From positions 319,180-383,179 of the forward strand of contig NZ_BAABGM010000003.1 of the NCBI RefSeq assembly GCF_039541575.1: a DNA stretch of 64,000 nt, read 5' to 3'. Of this stretch, positions 27,232 to 36,027 are shown in pieces (within the stretch, counting starts at the first letter, position 1; each line of letters begins with the position of its first letter). Position numbers and translations under genes: made by a program. This stretch comes from Fodinibacter luteus. GTDB lineage: Bacteria > Actinomycetota > Actinomycetes > Actinomycetales > Dermatophilaceae. Under the pieces are notes generated by a model. It made no database searches and was not told the origin of the DNA. It saw nothing but the letters and a program-made list of their open reading frames with translations.

Positions 27232-27277
27232 ACATTACGATCGTACGAGTATGATCGTAATGTTACGATTGCGCAAG
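27232..27277. promoter_or_regulatory. TetR operator and minus-strand promoter between OYE operon and tetR
   Basis: An AT-rich island in a very GC-rich genome. ACATTACGATC (27232-27242) and GATCGTAATGT (27253-27263) form perfect 11-bp arms with a 10-base spacer, a probable TetR-type operator. On the minus strand, TTGCGC (27276-27271) and CATACT (27253-27248) are spaced 17 bases and form a -35/-10 pair aimed at the Old Yellow Enzyme gene. The same promoter layout recurs at 30907-30938. Confidence 0.75.
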
Positions 27278-27303
27278 CACCGCCGACGAAAAGGAGTGGG
27301 TTG

Positions 27304-27918
27304 ATGGCCAGGTACGCACCCGAGCACAAGGACGCCACGCGGCGCCGGATGGTCGAGACCTCCGGCCGCCGGTTCAAGCGCGACGGGTTCGACGGTGCGG
27401 GTATCTCCGCACTGGTGGCTGACGCGGGACTGACCAACGGCGCCTTCTACGGGCACTTCCCGTCGAAGAGCGCGCTGATCGCCACCGTCGTCTCCGAGCA
27501 GCTCGCCGCCCAGGTCGCGGCGGTCGAGGCACTACCGCTCGGGCTGGCGTCGGTGGAGGCCTTCGTGCGCGACTACCTCTCACCCGGGCACCGCGACGAC
27601 CCCGCGAACGGCTGCCCCTCGGCAGCCCTGCTCGACGAGATCAGCCGTCAGGACCTTCCCACGCGGGAGGCCTACACCGACGGTGCCCGTGCCCTGATCG
27701 CCGCGATCGAGCGACACCTTGACGCCGCTGGCTCGGACGGCGCGCGCGACCGCGCGATCGGGCTCTTCACGCTCCTGGTCTCCTCGCTCCAGCTCGCGCG
27801 CGCCGTCACCGACCCGGACCTGTCGGACCAGGTCCTGTCGTCGGCCTACCGGAACGCCATGAGCCTGGCTGGCGCCTCCCCTTCCCCCTTGTCCACGCCC
27901 ACCCAGGAGTCCCTATGA
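27304..27918 (+). CDS. TetR/AcrR family transcriptional regulator
   Basis: A 204-residue repressor; ATG 27304 follows AAGGAG. The N-terminal helix-turn-helix is typical: RMVETSGRRFKRDGFDGAGI, then LVADAGLTNGAFYGHFPSKSAL. The C-terminal ligand domain resembles the TetR_C_33-like group seen with reductase and oxidoreductase operons. Its operator is probably the palindrome just upstream, giving autoregulation and control of the divergent Old Yellow Enzyme operon. The stop overlaps the following oxidoreductase by four bases. Confidence 0.92.
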   Translation: MARYAPEHKDATRRRMVETSGRRFKRDGFDGAGISALVADAGLTNGAFYGHFPSKSALIATVVSEQLAAQVAAVEALPLGLASVEAFVRDYLSPGHRDDPANGCPSAALLDEISRQDLPTREAYTDGARALIAAIERHLDAAGSDGARDRAIGLFTLLVSSLQLARAVTDPDLSDQVLSSAYRNAMSLAGASPSPLSTPTQESL

Positions 27919-28907
27919 AGGCCTTCACCGTCGCCCGCTACGGCCCCGACGCGCTCCACCTCAGCGATGTGCCGGTGCCCGCCGTGGGCCCACGCGACGT
28001 GCTGGTCGAGGTCCGGGCGGCCGGCATCAACCCGCTGGACAAGATGGTCCGCAACGGCGAGTTCAAGCAGCTGCTGAAGTACAAGCCGCCGTTCGTCCTG
28101 GGCCACGACGTCGCGGGGGTGGTCACCCGGGTGGGCGCCGACGTGCGCGGTTTCACGGTGGGCGACGAGGTGTACGCGCGCCCGCGCGACCTGCGGATCG
28201 GGACCTTCGCCGAGCTCATCGCCATCGACCACGACGACGTCGCCCTCAAGCCGCGGTCGCTGTCGTTCGCCGAAGCCGGAGCCGTACCGCTCGTGGCGCT
28301 GGCCGCGTGGCAGGCCCTGGTCGACGTCGCCCACGTCGAGCCCGGGCAGAAGGTCCTCGTCCACGCGGGCGCCGGCGGGCTGGGGTCCACGGTCGTCCAG
28401 GTGGCCAAGCACCTCGGCGCCCACGTCGCCACCACCGCCCACACCAACGACCAGGACAAGGTCCGCGAGCTCGGCGCCGACGAGGTCATCGACTACACCC
28501 GGCAGGACTTCGCCGACGTGCTCAGCGGCTACGACGTGGTCTTGGACTCCCTGGGCGGCCCCACCCTGGAGAAGTCCCTGACAGTGCTCAGTCCCGGCGG
28601 GCTGGCCATCAGCGTCGTCGGCCCACCCGACCCGGCCTTTGCCAGGCAGCTCGGTCACCCGGTGCTGGCACCGGTCATGGCAGCACTCAGCCGCAAGGTC
28701 CGCAAGCAGGCCAGGAAGCTCGGAGTGCGCTACACGTTCTTCTTCATGCACGCCGACGGCGCCCAGCTGAAGACCCTGGCCGCCCTCTACGACGACGGCA
28801 CCCTGGGGCCCGTGCTGGACCGGACCTTCGACTTCGACCAGACCCTCGAGGCGATGGCGTACGTCGAAGGCGGCAAGGCCCATGGCAAGGTCGTGGTCAC
28901 CCAATGA
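27915..28907 (+). CDS. Zinc-independent quinone oxidoreductase-like NADP reductase (MDR family)
   Basis: A 330-residue medium-chain dehydrogenase. GroES-like N-terminus: ALHLSDVPVPAVGPRDVLVEVRAAGINPLDKM. The cofactor loop is VLVHAGAGGLGSTVVQVAKHLGA. Catalytic zinc ligands are absent, as in quinone reductases and enoyl reductases. ATG 27915 overlaps the tetR stop, so it is co-expressed with the regulator. It is likely a detoxifying reductase of the same pathway. Confidence 0.9.
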   Translation: MKAFTVARYGPDALHLSDVPVPAVGPRDVLVEVRAAGINPLDKMVRNGEFKQLLKYKPPFVLGHDVAGVVTRVGADVRGFTVGDEVYARPRDLRIGTFAELIAIDHDDVALKPRSLSFAEAGAVPLVALAAWQALVDVAHVEPGQKVLVHAGAGGLGSTVVQVAKHLGAHVATTAHTNDQDKVRELGADEVIDYTRQDFADVLSGYDVVLDSLGGPTLEKSLTVLSPGGLAISVVGPPDPAFARQLGHPVLAPVMAALSRKVRKQARKLGVRYTFFFMHADGAQLKTLAALYDDGTLGPVLDRTFDFDQTLEAMAYVEGGKAHGKVVVTQ

Positions 28908-29060
28908 GCCCCACCAACCGGGACCCCGCCATGACCTCGTACGCGCTGGCCCCGACCCGCACGCGGTAGGGCACGAGGAGCTTCTCCGCCGCGTGTCATC
29001 TTCTGCCAGCCACTCGTCCGGCGCGCGGACGGCCGGCGCCCGGACCGCGCTGGCGCTCTC

Positions 29061-29879
29061 CTACTCGGTGTAGCTGGGGAGGACGACGCCGTCCTTGACG
29101 AAGGTCAGCGCCGCCTCGACGTCGTAGGCATGCACCGCCGCGGTCGCCTCCGCCAGTGACGCCGACAGGCTGGAGACCCCCTCGCCGGCGAAGAACGCCG
29201 AGCGGGCCGCAGCGTCGGCGAACCCGAGGCTGACCGAGGCATGCAGATGCTGGTCGGTGGGGTTGTCATGCGCCACGTCCGGGGTGTCCCACAGCTTCTC
29301 GACCCAGGGCAGGAACGTCTGGGTGCGCAGCTCAGTCAGCTCAGCGGACCGGGCGAGTGCCGGGACGAGGTCGCTCTTGACGACGCTGCGGAAGCGGCTA
29401 CCGCTGACGCCGCCCTTCCGGCGCAGGTAGAGCATCGTACGCGCACCGGTCGAGATGGCCTCGCCGCCCGTGCCCCCGACGTCGTACCACCGCGACGACC
29501 TCGGAGGGCCGGCGTACAGCAGCGTGCGTCGGAACACGTTGACCTCGTCCTTGAAGGCGAGCTTGTTCTGCGTGCGGCCGAACAGCGGCGACACGGCCGA
29601 GCGGAAGGTCACCTCGGCGACCCCGTCGATCCTGCGGTCGACCGGGATGGCGGTCTCGACCCCGGGGACGTCGGGCCACCGGCCGGGGTTGTCGGCGGCC
29701 AGGTGGATCTGGCGGTACTCCAGGAGCCCCGGTGTGGCCGAGATGATGCCGGAGTGCGGGCCCTTCCAGTAGTCCATGCCGGTCTGGCGCGGCTGGTCGG
29801 TGCGGACCCACAGCAGGATCGAGGAGGTGAAGTGCTTCTCGTGCGTCAGGCGGGCAGCCCCTGCGGTGGGCGTGGTCAC
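29061..29879 (-). CDS. Conserved protein with EthD-like alpha/beta-barrel halves, unknown function
   Basis: A 272-residue protein beginning at GTG 29879. The first half (SSILLWVRTDQPRQTGMDYWKGPHSGIIS) has the WKGPHS pattern of EthD/dimeric alpha-beta-barrel proteins. The second half (TMLYLRRKGG, then LHASVSLGFADAAARSAFF) looks like a repeat of the fold. The family often accompanies oxidative degradation genes. Its start overlaps the stop of the upstream hydrolase (GTGA), so the two are coupled. Function is not assigned. Confidence 0.65.
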   Translation of the reverse strand: MTTPTAGAARLTHEKHFTSSILLWVRTDQPRQTGMDYWKGPHSGIISATPGLLEYRQIHLAADNPGRWPDVPGVETAIPVDRRIDGVAEVTFRSAVSPLFGRTQNKLAFKDEVNVFRRTLLYAGPPRSSRWYDVGGTGGEAISTGARTMLYLRRKGGVSGSRFRSVVKSDLVPALARSAELTELRTQTFLPWVEKLWDTPDVAHDNPTDQHLHASVSLGFADAAARSAFFAGEGVSSLSASLAEATAAVHAYDVEAALTFVKDGVVLPSYTE

Positions 29880-30757
29880 GACGTGGTCCCCGACGCGTTG
29901 AGGAAGGCAGTGGCGACCGGGGCGAACTCCTCGTGGAACTGGAAGATCGCGCCGTGGCCGGAGTTGGGGTAGATGATCAGCTCGGAGCCGGCGATCCTGC
30001 GGTGCAGGTCCTGCGACAGGACCGAGGGCACCATCCGGTCATGGTCACCGTTGGCGACGAGGGTCGGCTGGGTGATGACCGATAGGTCGTCCGGCGCCCC
30101 GCGCCCCCACGCCTTGATGGCCTTGAGCTGGGTCTGGAAGCCCTTGGTCCTCATCGGAGCGTCCCGGTCGGTGGTGCGCTCCTGTAGGCGGGTGACGAAG
30201 GCCTTGCCGGCAGCCTTGCCGGCGGCATCGCGGTTGAAGAAGAGGAACTCCTTGGGGTCAGAGCGGGTGAGCGCGGCCCGGGCGATGTCGTAGTAGGTGG
30301 CTCGGGCGACCTTGTCCATGTCCTTGCCGCCCTTGGGGCCGGTGCCGGTGAGGACGAGCCGGCGCACGAGGGTGGGGTTCTTGACGATGAGCGCCTGGGC
30401 GATCATGCCGCCCATCGAGAACGAGAAGACGTCGATCCGCTCATGGCCCAGGGCTGCGATGAAGGCCAGAGCGTCGTCGGCCATCGCCTCGATGGTGTCG
30501 GGGACCGAGCCGCTCGAGGCCCCCACGCCGCGGTTGTCGAACGCGATGACGTGGCGCGTGGCAGCGATCGGGTCGACGATGCGGGGGTCCCAGTTGTCCA
30601 GGGTCGCCGCCAGGTGGACGAAGAGGACGACGGGGATCCCGCCCCTGGGGCCGAGCTCGCGGTAGGCGTAGGTGACCCCGCCGGCGGTGACTGTGCGTGC
30701 AGGGGCGTCCCTGTAGGCCGTGACGACGGCGTCATTCGATGGTTCGTCGCTGCTCAT
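29876..30757 (-). CDS. Alpha/beta hydrolase
   Basis: A 293-residue paralogue of the hydrolase at 24253-25086. The nucleophile elbow is FSFSMGGMIA and the catalytic His is in NSGHGAIFQFHEEF. The pattern VDPIAATRHVIAFDNRGVGA is shared with the paralogue. ATG 30757 follows GGGAG by about 10 bases. It is first in a two-gene operon with the EthD-like gene and is transcribed from a promoter related to that of the Old Yellow Enzyme operon. Confidence 0.88.
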   Translation of the reverse strand: MSSDEPSNDAVVTAYRDAPARTVTAGGVTYAYRELGPRGGIPVVLFVHLAATLDNWDPRIVDPIAATRHVIAFDNRGVGASSGSVPDTIEAMADDALAFIAALGHERIDVFSFSMGGMIAQALIVKNPTLVRRLVLTGTGPKGGKDMDKVARATYYDIARAALTRSDPKEFLFFNRDAAGKAAGKAFVTRLQERTTDRDAPMRTKGFQTQLKAIKAWGRGAPDDLSVITQPTLVANGDHDRMVPSVLSQDLHRRIAGSELIIYPNSGHGAIFQFHEEFAPVATAFLNASGTTS

Positions 30758-30906
30758 GATGGTGTGCTCCCGTGGTGTGGACGAATCTGCGTCGGACGTC
30801 GGCCGGCCGTGACGTGGGGCGGCCGTCGGGCCGCCTGCTCACCGGGGCGGCCCGGCCAGGGTGACGTTGCGCTGCCATTCGTCGAGGATGCGTCGACCCA
30901 GTGATG

Positions 30907-30938
30907 CAAGTATGACCGTACGACAAAGATTGCGCCAG
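30907..30938 (-). promoter_or_regulatory. Promoter/operator of hydrolase operon, homologous to the tetR-OYE site
   Basis: Aligned with 27246-27277, 23 of 32 bases are identical, including AGTATGA, CGTA, GATTGCGC and a final AG. On the minus strand TGGCGC (30937-30932) and CATACT (30914-30909) are again 17 bases apart, giving a -35/-10 pair directed at the 30757 hydrolase start. The CGTACG core is palindromic. The left half of the 11-bp operator palindrome is not kept. It is likely part of the same TetR regulon. Confidence 0.7.
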
Positions 30939-31092
30939 TGTGGCGACTCGCTGAGTCATCGTCGGGTGGACCCGCGGAAGGAGGGTATGGCGCCGGCTCC
31001 CCGCACTCGCCGATGCACGGCCGTTCTCGGCGAGGGCCCGGAGGCATCTCGGTGCCGTCTGAACGCCTCCGGCAGCCTAGGAGACACGAACA

Positions 31093-31128
31093 GGGCCCCT
31101 GGCCTGCATCTCTGCAGATCAGGGGCCC
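31093..31128 (-). terminator. Terminator of tRNA-Pro
   Basis: GGGCCCCT (31093-31100) pairs with AGGGGCCC (31121-31128), with a second internal stem CTGCA/TGCAG in the loop. It lies 10 bases past the tRNA 3' end on the minus strand and is followed by TGTTCGTGT. Confidence 0.8.
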
Positions 31129-31138
31129 ATTTCCACAG

Positions 31139-31212
31139 TCGGGGTGACAGGATTTGAACCTGCGGCCTCGTCGTCCCGAACGACGCGCGCTACCAAGCTG
31201 CGCCACACCCCG
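31139..31212 (-). tRNA. tRNA-Pro (anticodon CGG)
   Basis: A 74-base gene on the minus strand. The acceptor stem is CGGGGTG with CACCCCG and discriminator A. The anticodon stem CGTCG/CGACG closes the loop TTCGGGA, giving anticodon CGG. The T-arm GGTTCAAATCC is intact. CCA is not encoded (CTG follows), so it is added post-transcriptionally. Confidence 0.95.
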
Positions 31213-31340
31213 TGGCTGTGCCGCCGACCCGAGGGCGCGGCGACACCCGAGGATAGCCGACCCCACCCAGCCCGCCGAAATCGGTCCGGCCCGACGCCCG
31301 CGCGCGACCGCTGCCACCCGTGCCCGGGTGCTGCCAGGCC

Positions 31341-32309
31341 TCAGGCGTCGCGCGCCACGAGGGTGAGCAGGGTGGCCTCGGGGCGGCACGCGAAGCGCAC
31401 CGGTGCCCACGGCGACGTGCCGAGACCGGCCGAGACGTGCAGCCACGCGGCGTGCTCCGGCGCCGCCGACGAGGGGGCCGCACCACCGCCGCGCCCGGTG
31501 TAGCCGGCACCCGGCCACCAGCGGGACACCCCCTTGGCGCGGCGGGTGTCGAGGTCGCAGTTCGTGACGAGCGCGCCCCAGAGCGGCACAGCGAGCTGGC
31601 CGCCGTGGGTGTGCCCGGCGAGCACGACCGAGGCGCCGTCGCCGACCATCGCGTCGAGCACCCGCTGGTACGGGGCATGCACGAGGCCCATCGTCAGGGT
31701 GACGTCGTCGGCCGCCGGGCCGGCGACCCGGTCGTAGCGGTCGTAACCGACGTGCGGATCGTCCACCCCGACGAGCTCGACGTCGTGGTCGCCCATCCGC
31801 ACGACCGCACGAGCGTTGTTGAGGTCCGCCCACCCACCGGTGCGCAGCCCGTCGACGAGCTCCCCGACCGGCAGGGCGGACCGCTCCGAGCGGACCTCGG
31901 CGTGGCGGCGGGTGAGGTAGCGGGCCGGGTTCTTCGGGACCGGGCCGAAGTAGTCGTTCGACCCCAGGACGAACGCGCCGGGCCGTTCGAGCAGGGGCTC
32001 CATGGCGCGCAGCAGGGGCGCCACCGCGTCGAGGTGCGCGAGGTTGTCGCCGGAGTTCACGACGAAGTCCGGCTCGAGCTCGGCCAGCGAGCGCACCCAC
32101 GCGATCTTCTTCGCCTGCCCGGGCGTGAGGTGGAGGTCCGAGACCTGCAGGACGCGCACCGGGGCCGAGCCCGGCGGCAGGGCGGGCACGGCGAAGCGGC
32201 GCAGGGTGAACCAGGTGCGTTCCACGAGGGCGGCGTACGCGACGCCCGCCACCCCGGCGCCGACGATGCCGCCGACGGTGCGCAGGGCGGTGCGGGCGAG
32301 GTCGTCCAT
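31341..32309 (-). CDS. Metallophosphoesterase
   Basis: A 322-residue calcineurin-like phosphoesterase from ATG 32309. Metal-binding motifs are in order: VSDLHL, NSGDNLA, LGSNDYFG, the GLVHAP block and GHTHGGQ. A hydrophobic N-terminal helix (GGIVGAGVAGVAYAAL) probably anchors it to the membrane. In M. tuberculosis the equivalent gene (Rv3683) is beside ponA2, matching this neighbourhood. Substrate is unknown. Confidence 0.92.
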   Translation of the reverse strand: MDDLARTALRTVGGIVGAGVAGVAYAALVERTWFTLRRFAVPALPPGSAPVRVLQVSDLHLTPGQAKKIAWVRSLAELEPDFVVNSGDNLAHLDAVAPLLRAMEPLLERPGAFVLGSNDYFGPVPKNPARYLTRRHAEVRSERSALPVGELVDGLRTGGWADLNNARAVVRMGDHDVELVGVDDPHVGYDRYDRVAGPAADDVTLTMGLVHAPYQRVLDAMVGDGASVVLAGHTHGGQLAVPLWGALVTNCDLDTRRAKGVSRWWPGAGYTGRGGGAAPSSAAPEHAAWLHVSAGLGTSPWAPVRFACRPEATLLTLVARDA

Positions 32310-32382
32310 CGGTCCATCCTCGCAAAGCGCACCCTCCCCGGCCGAATCCGGACCGACCCGCCCGGGTGGGAGACTGGGTGCC

Positions 32383-32847
32383 ATGACCGACACGACGCTC
32401 AAGGCGCGGCTCCAGCACGACCTGCACGACGCGATGCGCGCTCGCGACAAGGTGCGTTCGGGCACGCTGCGGATGACCCTCACGGCCATCACGAACGCCG
32501 AGGTCGCGGGCGACGAGGCCCGTGAGCTGACCGACGACGAGGTCCTCAAGGTCGTGGCCAGGGAGGCCAAGAAGCGCAAGGAGTCCGCGACGGCGTACGC
32601 ACAGGCCGGGCGACCCGAGCTCGCCGCCACCGAGGAGGCCGAGCTCGTCGTGCTCGAGGGCTACCTTCCGGCGCAGCTCGCGGACGACGAGCTGCTCGAC
32701 GTCGTCGAGCGCGCGGTCGCGTCGACCGGCGCGACGGGGATGCCGCAGATGGGCCTGGTCATGAAGGCTGCCCAGGCGGAGGTGGCCGGACGCGCCGACG
32801 GCGGCCGGGTGGCCGCCGTCGTCAAGCAGGTGCTGTCCGGGCGCTGA
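32383..32847 (+). CDS. GatB/YqeY domain protein
   Basis: A 154-residue protein from ATG 32383. The YqeY pattern is clear: LKARLQHDLHDAMRARDKVRSGTLRM, EAKKRKESATAYAQAGRPELA, EEAELVVLEGYLPAQL. YqeY resembles the tRNA-binding tail of GatB. Its role is undefined, possibly in tRNA-dependent amidotransferase function. It is a single gene, convergent with the penicillin-binding protein. Confidence 0.92.
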   Translation: MTDTTLKARLQHDLHDAMRARDKVRSGTLRMTLTAITNAEVAGDEARELTDDEVLKVVAREAKKRKESATAYAQAGRPELAATEEAELVVLEGYLPAQLADDELLDVVERAVASTGATGMPQMGLVMKAAQAEVAGRADGGRVAAVVKQVLSGR

Positions 32848-32868
32848 CCCGGCACCCGCAGCCCGGCG

Positions 32869-35280
32869 TCAGTCCCTGTTCGGCTTCGGTTTGGGCCGCT
32901 TGCCCGGCGGGTTGACGGTCTCCGCCTGCGGTGGCGGGGCCGGCTGGGGGACGGTGGCCGGGGCGGGCGCGACGTACGCGGGCTGACCCGAGGAGACGAA
33001 GAGCCCCACCCGCGACCCGGGCAGCGCCGAGCCGGCGGGGTCGGTGTAGGCGACCGTGCCGGCCGGGAGGCTGCTGTTGACCTGGCCGGCGACGTAGCCG
33101 CTGAAGCCCGCGTCTTCGAGCCGCTCCTTGGCGCTGTCGACGCTGCGTCCGATGACGTTCGGCAGGCTCTCGTACGTGCCGTTGCGGACCTCCGACGACG
33201 GCTTCTTGAACTGCTTGACCGGCATCCCCTTGTGGACCGCACGCATGATCTTCGCCCACACCGGCGCGGCGACCGTGCTGCCGTAGACGCGGTTGACGCA
33301 CCCGTAGTCGCCGAAGCACTTGCCGGACAGGCTGTAGAGGTTGCCCTTCTTGCTCGCCGGCTTGAGGTTGCCGACCCACACGACCGTCGCGAGCTGCGGG
33401 GTGAACCCCGAGAACCAGATCTGGTTCTGCTTCTCGGTCGTCCCCGTCTTGCCGGCGGCTGGACGGGCGTCGCTGTCCCACAGCGGCGACACGGTGCCGT
33501 CCGTGACGACACTCTGGAGGAGGTCGTTGACGCCCGCGGCGACGTCGGCGGAGATGGCCTGCTTGCACTGCGGGCCGGGCAGCTCGAGCGCCTTGCGGTC
33601 GGGGGTCGTGATCGACGTGACCGGGTTGGGCTCGCAGTACTTGCCGTTCGCGGCGAGTGTCGCGTACGCGCTCGCGACACTCATCGGCGTCGACTCACCC
33701 GCACCGAGGGCGATGCCGGCGATCGTGTTCGAGATCGGCTCGCCGTCGGCCCGGTGCAGGCCCATCTTCATCATCGTGTCGCGCACCGAGCAGGCGCCGA
33801 GGCGCACGTTGAGGGCGGCGAAGAACGGGTTGACCGACTTGGTGACGCCCTCGCGCAGCGACATCGGGCCGCCGGAGGTCGCGAAGTCGTTGCGGACCTC
33901 CCACGGCTCGACCGTGCCGCACTCGTCCGTCATCTGGCGGGCCTGGAAGACGGCCGGGCGGCTCGGGCTGACCGCCGGGATGGTGATCGTCGAGTTGAGC
34001 GGCATACCGCGCTCGAGCGCCTCGACGAGCGCGAAGGTCTTGGCCGTCGACCCGATCTGGTACCCGTTCGGGCCGCCGCCGTACACCTGGTCGACGTTGA
34101 GGTTGGTCTGGTACTTGGCGAAGTCGGTGGCCTGCGCCATGGCGAGCACCTTGCCGCTCCCGGGCTCGATGATCGACACCGCGCCGGCGAGGTTCTGCTT
34201 GTTGCCGATCTTGACGGCCTTGAGCAGCTCCTTCTGGGCCACCTTCTGCATCGACGGCTTGAGGGTCGTGCGGATCGTCAGGCCGCCCTGGTTGATGTTC
34301 TTGAGGCGCTCGGCCGGGGTCTTGCCGAGCACGGCCATCTGGGGTGACTTCTGCAGCCACTCCATGACGTACGCGCAGAAGTAGGGCTGTGGCGAGCGGT
34401 GGCAGACGCCCTTCGCCGGCTTCTTGTTGACGCTCTTGCCGACGTCGACCTTCTTCGCCGCCGCCACGTCCTTCGCCGAGGCCATGCCGAGCGACTGCAT
34501 CCGGTCGAGGACGAGGTCGCGACGGGCCTGGGCCGCCTTGGGGTTGATGACGGGGTTGTACGCGGTCGGCTGCTGGACGATGCCGGCGAGCAGCGCGGCC
34601 TGCCCGAGGCTCAGCTTGGCCGAGCTCTTCCCGAAGTAGTTGAGCGCCGCGGCCTCGACCCCGTACGCCTGGTCGCCGTAGTAGACGAGGTTGAGGTAGC
34701 CCTCGAGGATCTGGTCCTTGGTGAAGTTCTCCTCGACGTTGAGCGCGTACTTGAGCTCCTGGAGCTTGCGGGAGTACGACTTCTGGACCGCGGCGCGGGC
34801 GGCGTCCTTGTCGCCGCGCCGCAGCGCGCTCTCCTGGAGCGAGATCTTGACGAACTGCTGGGTCAGCGTGGACGCGCCCTGGGTGTCGCCGCCCTGGAGG
34901 TTGGAGATCATCGCCCGGCTGAAGCCGCGCACGTCGAGGCCGCCGTGCTCGTAGAAGCGGGCGTCCTCGATGGCGATCTGCGCGTTCTGCATGTGCTTCG
35001 AGATCTTCGCCAGCGGCACGATGATGCGGTTCTCGTCGTACGGGTTGGCGATGAGCTTGCCGTCGGCGTCGAGGATGCGGGACTGCTGGGCGAGCGGCGA
35101 GACCGTGAACTCGCTCGGCAGGTCGTTGAAGAAGTCGACCCCGCCCTTGGCCACCTGGCCGGTCGCCCCGACCGCCGGGATCGCGAGCCCGGCCATGAGC
35201 AGCCCGGCCACCGTGCTCAGCACGACGAAGCCGAGCAGGAGCCGGAGCACGGCGGAGACATTGTGGGCGCGACCGTCCAT
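32869..35280 (-). CDS. Class A penicillin-binding protein with PASTA domain (PonA2-like)
   Basis: An 803-residue bifunctional peptidoglycan synthase from ATG 35280. It has an N-terminal transmembrane helix, then a GT51 transglycosylase domain (IEDARFYEHGGLDVRGFSRA, QGASTLTQQFVK). The transpeptidase has the SxxK motif GSTAKTFALVEALE, SVNPFFAALN and the KTG box AGKTGTTEKQ. A C-terminal PASTA domain (LPNVIGRSVDSAKERLEDAG) and a Pro-rich tail follow. It polymerises and cross-links glycan strands. It is divergent from whiB, as ponA2-whiB4 are in M. tuberculosis. Confidence 0.96.
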   Translation of the reverse strand: MDGRAHNVSAVLRLLLGFVVLSTVAGLLMAGLAIPAVGATGQVAKGGVDFFNDLPSEFTVSPLAQQSRILDADGKLIANPYDENRIIVPLAKISKHMQNAQIAIEDARFYEHGGLDVRGFSRAMISNLQGGDTQGASTLTQQFVKISLQESALRRGDKDAARAAVQKSYSRKLQELKYALNVEENFTKDQILEGYLNLVYYGDQAYGVEAAALNYFGKSSAKLSLGQAALLAGIVQQPTAYNPVINPKAAQARRDLVLDRMQSLGMASAKDVAAAKKVDVGKSVNKKPAKGVCHRSPQPYFCAYVMEWLQKSPQMAVLGKTPAERLKNINQGGLTIRTTLKPSMQKVAQKELLKAVKIGNKQNLAGAVSIIEPGSGKVLAMAQATDFAKYQTNLNVDQVYGGGPNGYQIGSTAKTFALVEALERGMPLNSTITIPAVSPSRPAVFQARQMTDECGTVEPWEVRNDFATSGGPMSLREGVTKSVNPFFAALNVRLGACSVRDTMMKMGLHRADGEPISNTIAGIALGAGESTPMSVASAYATLAANGKYCEPNPVTSITTPDRKALELPGPQCKQAISADVAAGVNDLLQSVVTDGTVSPLWDSDARPAAGKTGTTEKQNQIWFSGFTPQLATVVWVGNLKPASKKGNLYSLSGKCFGDYGCVNRVYGSTVAAPVWAKIMRAVHKGMPVKQFKKPSSEVRNGTYESLPNVIGRSVDSAKERLEDAGFSGYVAGQVNSSLPAGTVAYTDPAGSALPGSRVGLFVSSGQPAYVAPAPATVPQPAPPPQAETVNPPGKRPKPKPNRD

Positions 35281-35338
35281 ACCACCCAGAGTAACCCGAG
35301 CACGCACCGCACCCCGGATGCCGGGCTGGGGGTGGACA

Positions 35339-35386
35339 GTCGCCGGCACCGCGCGTCGCCGGCACCGCGCGTCGCCGGCACCCGTG
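35339..35386 (+). repeat. Three tandem 16-bp units upstream of PBP and whiB
   Basis: GTCGCCGGCACCGCGC occurs twice exactly and a third time with a changed end. It lies in the divergent promoter region between the penicillin-binding protein and whiB genes. Confidence 0.85.
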
Positions 35387-35589
35387 CGTCACCGCGGAGC
35401 CGGGTCCGGGACCCTACCGCGGTCCGCGGCCCCCCGACGACCGGGTGATGCGGGACTCAACCGTTCGGCCAGTGCGTCGAGCGGTTCGGACGATGCCGGC
35501 GAACCCCCGCAGTCAATAGCGTTTGGGCAGGTCGCCGCTCGTATCCCGGGCGGCGCTGAGCAGACGGTCCCGTCGGAACAGAGGTGGAC

Positions 35590-35913
35590 ATGAGCATCGC
35601 TCCCGAGGTCGCAGCCGCGGACTCCCAGTGGGTGTCCGACTGGGCAGGGCACGGACGCTGTGCAGGCACCGATCCCGACGCCCTCTTCGTCCAGGGCAAG
35701 GCCCAGCGGGTGGCCAAGCTCGTGTGCAAGGGCTGCCCCGTCGTCGCCGAATGCCTCGCGGACGCCCTCGACAACCGCACCGAGTTCGGGGTGTGGGGCG
35801 GCATGACCGAGCGCGAGCGCCGGGCGCTCCTGCGCCGTCGGCCCGACGTGCGGTCGTGGACCGAGCTGCTCTCCCAGGCCAAGCTCGACGTGGCCCAGGG
35901 GGCCATCGCCTGA
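35590..35913 (+). CDS. WhiB-family iron-sulfur transcriptional regulator (WhiB4-like)
   Basis: A 107-residue protein from ATG 35590. The four iron-sulfur cysteines are Cys24, Cys46, Cys49 and Cys55 (RCAGTD, CKGCPVVAEC). The WhiB signature GVWGGMTERERRALL and a basic C-terminus follow. The sequence FGVWGGMTERERRALLRRRP and the location next to a ponA2-type gene and two ArsA-type ATPases match WhiB4 of M. tuberculosis, a redox-responsive DNA-binding regulator. Assignment to the WhiB4 subgroup rests on those two points. Confidence 0.92.
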   Translation: MSIAPEVAAADSQWVSDWAGHGRCAGTDPDALFVQGKAQRVAKLVCKGCPVVAECLADALDNRTEFGVWGGMTERERRALLRRRPDVRSWTELLSQAKLDVAQGAIA

Positions 35914-36027
35914 CCGGCCCTACCGCCTGACCACCCTGCGGCCGACTGCGGACCACCGGCGCCACCGCCAGACCACCGCCGCCTGGCCACGCGGGCTCCG
36001 CGTCGACGGGCGGCCCGGACCCCGCCG

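Larger units (their letters stand above)
30758..31138. other. Intergenic region between hydrolase operon and tRNA-Pro
   Basis: About 380 bases without a gene. It holds the promoter/operator at 30907-30938 and the tRNA-Pro terminator at 31093-31128. I see no other coding or RNA signal. The leader of the hydrolase operon from the -10 to the ATG is about 150 bases. Confidence 0.6.

Noticed and set aside
28908..29060. Short reading frames after the quinone-reductase gene
   Set aside because: No ribosome binding site, low-complexity composition and no recognisable family; probably untranslated.
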